This document shows positions 1 to 6,259 of a stretch of DNA of 7,442 nucleotides, in pieces. The position numbers and the translations under genes are program-made. A model generated the notes under the pieces. It was given only the letters and a program-made list of their open reading frames with translations. It was not told where the DNA came from and made no database searches. Position 1 is the stretch's first letter. Each line of letters opens with the position of its first letter. Source of the stretch: Alphaproteobacteria bacterium UBA7691 (GTDB taxonomy: Bacteria > Pseudomonadota > Alphaproteobacteria > Ferrovibrionales > Ferrovibrionaceae); contig DLGP01000054.1 of the NCBI GenBank assembly GCA_002482765.1, positions 1 through 7,442 on the forward strand, in the 5' to 3' direction.

Positions 1-42
1 TGTAATGAGTCCGGACCCTAATAGCAGACTTGTCGTAGCGGC

Positions 43-891
43 TTACTGTTCGACAAAAGCCTTTTCGATCACATAGTGACCGGCGCCGGTGGTGGAACCT
101 TCCTGCCACTGCCGTTCGTCGAGATAAGCACGCATGTCGCGCAGCATTTCGGGGCTGCCGCAGAGCATGACACGGTCCTGCGCGATATCCAGCGGCGGCA
201 GGCCGATATCATTGAACAGCTTGCCGTTGGCGATCAGATCGGTGACGCGGCCCTGGTTGCGATAATCTTCGCGGGTCACGGTCGGATAGTAGATCAGCTT
301 ATCGCGTGCGGCCTCGCCGAGGAATTCATTCTCCAGCAATTCGCGGGTGATGTAATCCTGATAGGCCAGTTCGCCGACAGTGCGGGTGCCATGCACCAGG
401 ATCACCTTCTCGTAACGCTCATAGGCATCCGGATCCTTGATGATGCTCATGAACGGTGCCAGGCCGGTGCCGGTGGCCAGCAGATAAAGATGTTTGCCGG
501 GCAGCAGATTATCCTGCAACAGCGTGCCGGTGGGCTTGCGGTTGACAATGATGCGGTCGCCCACTTTCAGGTGTTGCAGCCGCGAGGTGAGCGGGCCGTT
601 CGGCACCTTGATGCTGAAGAATTCAAGGAATTCCTCATAATTCGAACTGGCCATGCTATAGGCGCGCAGCAGCGGCTTGTTATCCACGATCAGGCCGATC
701 ATGGCGAACTGGCCGTTGATGAAACGGAAGGACGGATCGCGCGTGGTGCGGAAGGTGAAAAGTGTGTCGGTCCAGTGATGCACATACGTCACCGTCTCCT
801 CGCGCAGATTGCCGCCCGGCTTGAGCGCGGGATGGCTGGCGGCAGGTGCGACGGCTTCAACGGTTATAGTTGCGGCGGCGGAGGAGGTCAT
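43..891 (-). CDS. fpr: Ferredoxin-NADP+ reductase (Fpr type)
   Basis: This 282-residue cytoplasmic FAD enzyme exchanges electrons between NADP(H) and ferredoxin or flavodoxin. Visible motifs are the FAD-binding RAYSMAS at residues 76-82, the nucleotide-binding GTGLAPF at 141-147, VMLCGSPEM at 241-249, and the C-terminal tail ending AFVEQ, typical of bacterial Fpr. The core begins near residue 32 (VTYVHHWTDTLFTF). The first ~30 residues are an Ala/Pro-rich extension compared with the ~257-residue Fpr enzymes. No ATG lies between the chosen start and residue 63, and no strong ribosome binding site precedes the ATG, so the exact start is somewhat uncertain. It is transcribed away from the molybdenum-hydroxylase operon and shares its upstream region. 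By inference it could reduce the ferredoxin used by the Hnr-like protein encoded at 4796. A housekeeping or oxidative-stress role is the alternative. The family call is very secure. Confidence 0.95.
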   Translation of the reverse strand: MTSSAAATITVEAVAPAASHPALKPGGNLREETVTYVHHWTDTLFTFRTTRDPSFRFINGQFAMIGLIVDNKPLLRAYSMASSNYEEFLEFFSIKVPNGPLTSRLQHLKVGDRIIVNRKPTGTLLQDNLLPGKHLYLLATGTGLAPFMSIIKDPDAYERYEKVILVHGTRTVGELAYQDYITRELLENEFLGEAARDKLIYYPTVTREDYRNQGRVTDLIANGKLFNDIGLPPLDIAQDRVMLCGSPEMLRDMRAYLDERQWQEGSTTGAGHYVIEKAFVEQ

Positions 892-953
892 GGTTTTTGC
901 GATCCGGTCTGGCGGCGGGCGAACCCGACGCTGATCTGGGGTCAGCCGAGTTC

Positions 954-967
954 ATATGTGTACATAT
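954..967. promoter_or_regulatory. Candidate operator, 14-bp inverted repeat
   Basis: ATATGT and ACATAT form perfect 6-base arms around a GT spacer. A short two-fold-symmetric site with TGT and ACA half-sites is the size expected for a dimeric repressor, for example of the GntR type. It overlaps a plus-strand TATAAT (965-970) and a possible minus-strand -10, so a bound protein could affect both directions. A related 16-base sequence occurs at 1146-1161. No regulator gene is in the window, so the identity of the protein is unknown. Confidence 0.45.
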
Positions 968-990
968 AATCAAAGTTGGGGCTGCGTCCA
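963..990 (-). promoter_or_regulatory. Possible fpr promoter
   Basis: Read on the minus strand, TGGACG (985-990) resembles a -35 element and TATATG (963-968) a -10 element, with 16 bases between them; each matches the sigma-70 consensus at four of six positions. The -10 lies inside the candidate operator at 954-967. A start near 956 would give a leader of about 65 bases before the fpr ATG. This is a weak prediction from hexamer matches only. Confidence 0.25.
965..970 (+). promoter_or_regulatory. Possible -10 element for the operon
   Basis: This is a perfect TATAAT on the plus strand overlapping the right arm of the inverted repeat. No recognisable -35 lies 16-18 bases upstream and there is no extended -10 TG, so it would need an activator or be fortuitous. 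Transcription from here would give a leader of about 215 bases before the FAD-subunit ATG, running through the T-tract region and the second operator-like sequence. Confidence 0.25.
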
Positions 991-1145
991 GCCTAAAAAC
1001 ACATTCTCCATTCAATATCAAGCAATAGAAACTCAATGCAGTTATGCACTGTTATTCAAGAAATGATTCTGTCGTGTTTTTGTGCGTTTACGGATGATTT
1101 TTGCCTATTTTTTGACGTTGCTTTTTTTCGAATCACACGGCAGCA

Positions 1146-1161
1146 TCATATGCACACAAAT
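1146..1161. promoter_or_regulatory. Second candidate operator, degenerate copy
   Basis: This 16-base stretch, beginning TCATATG, matches 12 of 16 positions of bases 952-967 when aligned without gaps. The shared pattern is TCATATG, three variable bases, then ACA-N-AT. It lies 32-47 bases upstream of the FAD-subunit start and, unlike the first copy, is not a good inverted repeat. Its placement suits a repressor site in the promoter or leader of the operon. Chance similarity between AT-rich stretches is possible. Confidence 0.3.
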
Positions 1162-1192
1162 GAGTTATAAGCAGGGTGGGGGTTTAGAATAC

Positions 1193-2062
1193 ATGGCGGT
1201 TTATGTTCGCCCAGCCAGTCTCGCACAGGCGCTTGAGCATCTCGGCGCTGCGGCCGGTGCCGTTCCGTTGATCCTGGCCGGCGGCACGGATTATTACCCG
1301 GCCAAGGTGGGCAAGCCGCTCGACGATGATCTGCTCGATATCACCGCCATCCCCGAATTGCGCGGGGTTAGCGAAGCCGAGGATCATTGGCGCATCGGCG
1401 CCACCACCAGCTGGAGCGAGATTGCCGGCAATGCAGAACTGCCGCCGCTATTTGATGGCTTGCGGCTGGCGGCGCGCGATGTGGGCGGCACGCAGATTCA
1501 GAATGCCGGCACCATCGCCGGCAATCTGTGCAATGCCTCGCCGGCTGCCGATGGCGTGCCGATGCTGCTGGCAATGCGGGCGCGGGTGGAATTGAGCCGC
1601 GTGGCCCAGGCGGGCCAGATTGCCCGGCGCGAACTCGCTTTGGGCGATTTTATCACCGGCAATCGCCAGACCCGCTTGGCACCGGGCGAATTGCTCAGTG
1701 CCATCCTGGTGCCGAAGCCGCGCCATGCCGTGCGCAGCACTTTCCTCAAGCTTGGTGCGCGGCGTTATCTGGTGATCTCGATTGCCATGGTGGGGGTGGT
1801 GCTGGAAGAATCCGCAGGCGTGGTGCAGGGCGCTTCGGTGGCGATTGGCGCCTGTTCGGCGGTGGCGCAGCGCCTGCCGGCCCTGGAAACCGAATTGATT
1901 GGCCGCCGGCTGAATGCCGGCCTGGCGAACAAGGCCAAGCCCGAGCATTTTGCCGCCCTGACGCCAATCGACGACATGCGCGCCGATGCCGAATTTCGCC
2001 GCGAGGCGGCGCTTACTCTCACCCGCCGGGCGCTGGTCGCTGCGGCACAAGCGCGGGGTTGA
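1193..2062 (+). CDS. Molybdenum hydroxylase FAD-binding subunit (CoxM/XdhB-like)
   Basis: This 289-residue protein is the medium, FAD-carrying subunit of a xanthine-dehydrogenase-family enzyme. It passes electrons from the [2Fe-2S] clusters of the catalytic subunit to the final acceptor. Both FAD motifs are present: AGGTDYYP at residues 29-36 and TIAGNLCNASPAAD at 107-120. The length is normal for a CoxM-type subunit, with no room for the extra [4Fe-4S] insert of 4-hydroxybenzoyl-CoA reductase beta. I chose the ATG at 1193 because MAVYVRPASL is where family proteins begin and a G-rich stretch (GGGTGGGGG, 1174-1182) lies about 10 bases upstream. The frame stays open to a GTG at 1082, but the added 37 residues (hydrophobic, then Gly-rich) do not fit the family. 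It is the first gene of the operon and ends four bases before the catalytic subunit starts, which supports a heteromeric enzyme. The family call is secure; the substrate is not defined by this subunit. Confidence 0.93.
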   Translation: MAVYVRPASLAQALEHLGAAAGAVPLILAGGTDYYPAKVGKPLDDDLLDITAIPELRGVSEAEDHWRIGATTSWSEIAGNAELPPLFDGLRLAARDVGGTQIQNAGTIAGNLCNASPAADGVPMLLAMRARVELSRVAQAGQIARRELALGDFITGNRQTRLAPGELLSAILVPKPRHAVRSTFLKLGARRYLVISIAMVGVVLEESAGVVQGASVAIGACSAVAQRLPALETELIGRRLNAGLANKAKPEHFAALTPIDDMRADAEFRREAALTLTRRALVAAAQARG

Positions 2063-2066
2063 AACC

Positions 2067-4799
2067 ATGCGGATGATCGTGAATGGAGCCGCACGTGACT
2101 ATAGCGGTTCGCCGGCCAAGCGGCTGGCCGATGTGCTGCGCGATGATTTTGGCCTCACCGGCACCAAGATCGGCTGCAATGCCGGCGATTGTGGTGCCTG
2201 CACCGTGATGCTGGAGGGCCGCCAGGTTTGCGCCTGTCTCACCCCGGCAGCGCAGGCCGAGGGCAAGCTGGTGGTGACAGTGGAAGGCTTGCAGGCGCAT
2301 GGCGCGCTGTCGCGGCTGCAAAACGCCTTTCTGCGCCATGGCGCGGCGCAATGCGGCATCTGCACGCCGGGCATGCTGATGGCGGCCACCGATCTGCTGG
2401 CCGCCAATGCCCGGCCGAGCCGTGATGACGTGCTGGATGCCATTGGCGGCGTGCTGTGCCGTTGCACCGGCTATCAGAAGATTGTTGAGGCGATCCTGGA
2501 TACAGCGCGGCACCAGCCTTTGCCCGCAGCACCCGAAGCCGGCGCCGCCGTGGGGGCGCGCAGTGTGAAGGTGGATGGCCTGGCCAAAGTGGACGGGCGC
2601 GAGAAATACGGCGCCGACAGCATCCCTGCCGCTGCCCTGTGGCTGCGTATCCTGCGCAGCCCGCATCATCGCGCCACCTTCACCTTGGGCGATACCGCGC
2701 CTTTGCTGGCGCAATATCCCGGCCTTGTGCGCGTGTTCAGCGCTGCCGATATTCCGCGCAACGGCTATGGCATCTATCCCGATATCAAGGACCAGCCGGT
2801 GCTGGCTGATGGTCTGGTGCGCTATCGCGGCGAGGCGGTGCTGGCCGTGGTGGGCAGCCGCGAAGCGGTGGAGGCGGTGCGTGATGCCGACCTGCCGATT
2901 GTTTATGCCGTGGAGCCGCCGCTGCATGGCGTGGCCGCTGCCAAGGCGCCGGGCGCCAAGCTGGTGCAGGCCGACAAGCCGGGTAACCTGCTGCTGGAAG
3001 GCGGTGTGATCAAGGGCGATGCCGATGCCGCCTTCGCCGCCTGCGCCGCTGTGGCCGAAGGCCAGTTCCAGACCGCCTTTGTGGAGCATTCCTATATCGA
3101 GCCGGAAGCCGGCTGGGCGCAGCGCGTTGGCGACCGGATCGAAATCCACGCCACTACCCAGACGCCCTATATGGACCGCGACGAAGTGGCCGGCGTGATG
3201 CGCCTGCTGCCCGAGCAGGTGCGGATTGTGCCGACTGCCTGCGGCGGCGGCTTTGGCGGCAAACTTGATCTTTCGGTGCAGCCGATGATCGCCGTGGCCG
3301 CTTGGGCTTTGGGCAAGCCGGTGGCTTGCATCTATACGCGGCCGGAAAGCATGGCAGCCAGCACCAAGCGCCATCCGGCCACGGTGACGGCGAAATTCGG
3401 CTGTGATGCAGAGGGCCATCTGCTGGCGGTGCGCACCAATGCCGATTTTGATACCGGCGCCTATGCCAGTTGGGGCCCCACCGTGGCCAATCGTGTGCCG
3501 GTGCATGCCACGGGTCCGTATTTTGTGCCGCATGTGCATAACTGGGGCAGTGCGTTTTTCACCAATGCGCCGCCTTCGGGGGCATTTCGTGGTTTTGGCG
3601 TGCCGCAGGCGGCGATTGCGCATGAGACATTGCTGGACGATCTGGCGCGGCAATTGGGGCTGGACCGGCTGGAAATTCGTCGCCGCAATGCCATCCGCGT
3701 CGGCCAGGCCACCGCTACCGGCCAGGTGATGGAGCATTCCGCCGGGCTTGGCGCCTGTCTGGATGCACTGGCGCCGCATTGGCAGGCGATGCAGGATGAC
3801 GCAGCGCGCTTCAATGCCCGGCGCAAGCAATTGCGGCGCGGCGTTGGCATCGGCTGCATGTGGTATGGCATCGGCAACACCTCGATGTCGAATCCGTCGG
3901 TGATGCGTGTTGCCTTGCGCCAGGATGGCCGCTTCACGCTTTATAACGGCGCGCTGGATGTGGGCCAGGGTTCCAACACCATCATGACCCAGATTGTCGC
4001 CGATGCGATTGGCGCACCGATGGCGCTGTTTGATCTGGTGGCCGGCGATACCGACCTGACCGCCGATGCCGGCAAAACCTCGGCCTCGCGCCAGACTTTT
4101 GTTTCCGGCAAGGCGGCGGAACTGGCCGGGCTTGATCTGCGTCGCCAGATTTTGCGCCTGGCCAATGCCGGCGAGCAGGCCCGTATAACACTGGACGGCG
4201 ATATGCTGGTGATCGCCGATGCCGGCCACAGCCATCGCATCGCGCTTGGCAGTCTGCCCTGCCTGGAAGGTGGCACTGATGTGCTGCTCGGCCAGGGCCG
4301 CTTCGATCCACCCACCACGCCGCTGGATGCCAATGGTCAGGGCGTGCCTTATGCCAGTTATGCTTTTGCGGCGCAGATTGCGCTGGTGGAAGTGGACCCG
4401 GAATTGGGCAAGGTGAAGGTGCTGCGCATGGTGGCGGCGCATGATGTGGGCCGTGCGATCAATCCGCAGCAGGTGGAAGGCCAGATTCATGGCGGCATCG
4501 CCCAAGGGTTGGGCCTGGCTTTGCTTGAGGAATACATCCCCGGCCGCAGCGAAAACCTGCATGATTACCTGATCCCCACCGTGGGCGACATGCCGGAGAT
4601 CGAGGTGTTGCTGATCGAAGATGCCGAACCGCTGGGACCATACGGTGCCAAGGGTGTGGGCGAGCCTGGCCTGGTGCCAACGGCGCCGGCCATCCTGGGC
4701 GCGATCCGCGACGCGGTGGATGTGCGTGTCACCCAGGTGCCATTGCTGCCGCATCGACTGCGGGCATTGATCCGGCAGCAAGAGGAGGCGGCGGCATGA
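2067..4799 (+). CDS. Fused [2Fe-2S]/molybdopterin catalytic subunit, xanthine dehydrogenase family
   Basis: This 910-residue protein joins the small iron-sulfur and large molybdopterin subunits. Residues 1-150 hold the plant-ferredoxin-type cluster ligands C37, C42, C45 and C57, then the second cluster ligands C96, C99, C131 and C133. The molybdenum part starts near residue 166 (SVKVDGLAKVDGREKYGAD). It carries GGGFGGK at 393-399, GAFRGFG at 505-511, DVGQGSN at 631-637, and the catalytic base E866 in GVGEPG. R508 corresponds to the substrate-binding Arg880 of bovine xanthine dehydrogenase, but the position equivalent to Glu802, just after GGGFGGK, is Leu400. That argues against xanthine as substrate. 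With the FAD subunit it should hydroxylate a carbon next to ring nitrogen using water. The Hnr-like neighbour points to nicotinate or a related pyridine (inference). I chose the ATG at 2067, four bases after the FAD-subunit stop; an upstream ATG at 1986 would overlap that gene heavily. No chaperone such as XdhC is in the window. Confidence 0.94.
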   Translation: MRMIVNGAARDYSGSPAKRLADVLRDDFGLTGTKIGCNAGDCGACTVMLEGRQVCACLTPAAQAEGKLVVTVEGLQAHGALSRLQNAFLRHGAAQCGICTPGMLMAATDLLAANARPSRDDVLDAIGGVLCRCTGYQKIVEAILDTARHQPLPAAPEAGAAVGARSVKVDGLAKVDGREKYGADSIPAAALWLRILRSPHHRATFTLGDTAPLLAQYPGLVRVFSAADIPRNGYGIYPDIKDQPVLADGLVRYRGEAVLAVVGSREAVEAVRDADLPIVYAVEPPLHGVAAAKAPGAKLVQADKPGNLLLEGGVIKGDADAAFAACAAVAEGQFQTAFVEHSYIEPEAGWAQRVGDRIEIHATTQTPYMDRDEVAGVMRLLPEQVRIVPTACGGGFGGKLDLSVQPMIAVAAWALGKPVACIYTRPESMAASTKRHPATVTAKFGCDAEGHLLAVRTNADFDTGAYASWGPTVANRVPVHATGPYFVPHVHNWGSAFFTNAPPSGAFRGFGVPQAAIAHETLLDDLARQLGLDRLEIRRRNAIRVGQATATGQVMEHSAGLGACLDALAPHWQAMQDDAARFNARRKQLRRGVGIGCMWYGIGNTSMSNPSVMRVALRQDGRFTLYNGALDVGQGSNTIMTQIVADAIGAPMALFDLVAGDTDLTADAGKTSASRQTFVSGKAAELAGLDLRRQILRLANAGEQARITLDGDMLVIADAGHSHRIALGSLPCLEGGTDVLLGQGRFDPPTTPLDANGQGVPYASYAFAAQIALVEVDPELGKVKVLRMVAAHDVGRAINPQQVEGQIHGGIAQGLGLALLEEYIPGRSENLHDYLIPTVGDMPEIEVLLIEDAEPLGPYGAKGVGEPGLVPTAPAILGAIRDAVDVRVTQVPLLPHRLRALIRQQEEAAA
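4781..4788 (+). promoter_or_regulatory. Strong ribosome binding site for the Hnr-like gene
   Basis: AGAGGAGG lies inside the last codons of the catalytic subunit gene, seven bases before the ATG at 4796. It encodes part of the C-terminal QQEEAAA of the upstream protein, so coding sequence and translation signal share the same bases. It supports the ATG at 4796, which overlaps the upstream stop as ATGA. Confidence 0.8.
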
Positions 4800-6259
4800 C
4801 TGACGCGCTGGCAGTCAAGGACAAGGATGCGGAACTGGTGCGTTGCGATGCCTGCCCGGTGCTGTGTCGTATCCGCCCGGGCAAGACCGGTGCCTGCGAC
4901 CGCTATGCCAATGTGGCGGGTGTGCTGACCCGGGTTGATCCGCTGGTGGTGACCGAACAGGCGGCAGTGCAGGGCCGAAACGTAGTGCCATTCCTGGCCG
5001 GCAGTGAAGCCTGGGACGGCCAGCTAATGGCGCCGCAGCCGGCCTTTGTCACCGGCATCGGTGCCGGCACCACCTATCCGGATTACAAGCCGGCGCCATT
5101 CATCGTTGCTTCCGAACACCAGGGTATTGATATGGTGACGGTGGTGACGGAAGGCATTTTCAGTTATTGCGGCCTCAAGGTGAAGATCGATACCGACCGC
5201 TATCTCGGCCCGGAACAGGCGGCGGTGCGGGTGAATGGCGAAGCCATCGGCCATGTCACCACGATGGAATATGGTTCGCAGATGCTGTCGCTGGGCGGTG
5301 TGCATCACCTGACCGGCGGCAGCAAGAAGGAAGGCATCACCACCTGCGATGCGATGCTGAAGCTGGCCAACAAGCAGGCCGTGAGCGTCAGCATTGATGG
5401 CGGCTCGGACGTGGTGATCCAGGCCGGCAAGGCACCGATTGTCAACGGCACGCCGGAACAGCGTATGCGGGTTGGCTGTGGCTCGGCCACCATCGGTATC
5501 TTCGCCAAGCAATGGCATGGCCATGCCGATGAAGTGATTGTGGTGGACGACCACATCACCGGTGTGCTGAGCGAACATCAGGCCGGGCGTTTTCTGGACA
5601 TGCCGTTGGCCGGCATCCGGGTGCGTGGCCGCAAATCCACCCCGGGGCGCTATTTCCAGGTGGCCGAACCGGGCCTGGGCTGGGGCGGCACCAATGTGTC
5701 CGACCCGCTGGATATCATCGAGAAGATCGATACCGCCACGGCCTGGCCGGGCATGCGGCTGCTGATGGTTTCCACCACCGGCGAGCATAGTGCCTGGTAT
5801 GTGCTGGATGATCAGCTCAAGCCGCAGCCGGCCGAGATGCCGGCGCCGATCGCCAAGGTGGTGGAGCGTATCGCGGAGAATTGTGAACCGTCGCTTTGCA
5901 CTGTGCTGTTCATGGCCGGTGCCGGCGGCAGCCTGCGTGCCGGCGTGACCGAGAATCCGGTGCGGCTGACCATCAGTGTGAAGGATCGCCTGACCCGGGT
6001 GACATCTGGCGGTGCGCCGGTATTTGTCTGGCCCGGCGGCGGCATCACCTACATGGTGGATGTGCTGGCGATGCCGGATAATTCCTTCGGCTATGTGCCA
6101 ACCCCGGCTTTGGTGGCGCCGATTGAATTCACCATGACGCGCGAGGATTACGCCGCTTTGGGCGGCCATATGGATCATGTGGTGCGGCTGGAGGATGTGT
6201 TGCGCGACACGCGGCTGACCCGGCTCGGCCCGAATAGCCTGACCCCGGGTGCGGCCTGA
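4796..6259 (+). CDS. hnr: 6-hydroxynicotinate reductase-like iron-sulfur flavoprotein
   Basis: This 487-residue protein resembles the family annotated as 6-hydroxynicotinate reductase (EC 1.3.7.1). In Eubacterium barkeri that enzyme reduces 6-hydroxynicotinate to 1,4,5,6-tetrahydro-6-oxonicotinate with reduced ferredoxin, and it carries covalent flavin plus iron-sulfur clusters. Here the N-terminus has C17, C20, C24 and C34 in a C-x2-CP-x2-C-x9-C arrangement with a GxxGxC element, a likely cluster site. Other cysteines are C125, C184, C228, C363 and C368. No radical-SAM CxxxCxxC motif is present. Gly-rich stretches include GIGAGTTYP (87-95), VGCGSATIG (226-234), MAGAGGSL (373-380) and VWPGGGITYM (411-420). 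The GSAT at 229-232 loosely resembles an ApbE flavinylation site. There is no signal peptide, so it should be cytoplasmic. It overlaps the upstream gene by four bases and the downstream ApbE-like gene by one. Recognition is from remembered family features; the true substrate could be a different hydroxylated heterocycle. Confidence 0.8.
   Translation: MTDALAVKDKDAELVRCDACPVLCRIRPGKTGACDRYANVAGVLTRVDPLVVTEQAAVQGRNVVPFLAGSEAWDGQLMAPQPAFVTGIGAGTTYPDYKPAPFIVASEHQGIDMVTVVTEGIFSYCGLKVKIDTDRYLGPEQAAVRVNGEAIGHVTTMEYGSQMLSLGGVHHLTGGSKKEGITTCDAMLKLANKQAVSVSIDGGSDVVIQAGKAPIVNGTPEQRMRVGCGSATIGIFAKQWHGHADEVIVVDDHITGVLSEHQAGRFLDMPLAGIRVRGRKSTPGRYFQVAEPGLGWGGTNVSDPLDIIEKIDTATAWPGMRLLMVSTTGEHSAWYVLDDQLKPQPAEMPAPIAKVVERIAENCEPSLCTVLFMAGAGGSLRAGVTENPVRLTISVKDRLTRVTSGGAPVFVWPGGGITYMVDVLAMPDNSFGYVPTPALVAPIEFTMTREDYAALGGHMDHVVRLEDVLRDTRLTRLGPNSLTPGAA

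Larger units (their letters stand above)
892..1192. other. Divergent intergenic regulatory region
   Basis: These 301 bases separate the divergent fpr and molybdenum-hydroxylase genes. The stretch from about 950 to 1190 is clearly more AT-rich than the flanking genes. It contains a 14-bp inverted repeat at 954-967, a related sequence at 1146-1161, a perfect TATAAT hexamer on the plus strand at 965-970, and T-tracts of five to seven bases between 1077 and 1128. I see no convincing small gene, tRNA or hairpin-plus-U-tract terminator. The plus-strand reading frame is open back to a GTG at 1082, but the extra residues do not look like part of the FAD subunit. Confidence 0.8.

Noticed and set aside
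1..42. Terminator or neighbouring gene downstream of fpr
   Set aside because: Only 42 bases are available; no stem followed by a T-tract and no codable motif is visible.
76..969. 297-codon open frame on the plus strand opposite fpr
   Set aside because: The minus-strand Fpr has all expected motifs; the plus-strand product has none and its frame runs on into the regulatory region.
1040..1053. CAGT...ACTG short inverted repeat in the intergenic region
   Set aside because: Arms of four bases are expected by chance, and no second copy or promoter element is aligned with it.
1112..1117. TTGACG as a -35 element for the operon
   Set aside because: No -10-like hexamer occurs 15-19 bases downstream (that interval reads through CACACGG), so I did not call a promoter.
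1082..1192. 37-residue hydrophobic N-terminal extension of the FAD subunit, resembling a signal peptide
   Set aside because: It would start from a GTG with no ribosome binding site, is encoded by AT-rich intergenic DNA, and FAD subunits of this family start at the MAVYVRP position and work in the cytoplasm.
1986..2066. Upstream ATG extending the catalytic subunit by 27 residues
   Set aside because: The extension overlaps the FAD-subunit gene by 77 bases and is Arg-rich and unlike the family; MRMIVNG at 2067 is the usual start of the [2Fe-2S] domain.
2019..4781. 920-codon open frame on the minus strand opposite the catalytic subunit gene
   Set aside because: It is a by-product of GC-rich codon use on the plus strand: its product is His/Gln/Arg-rich with no recognisable motif, while the plus strand shows complete family motifs throughout.
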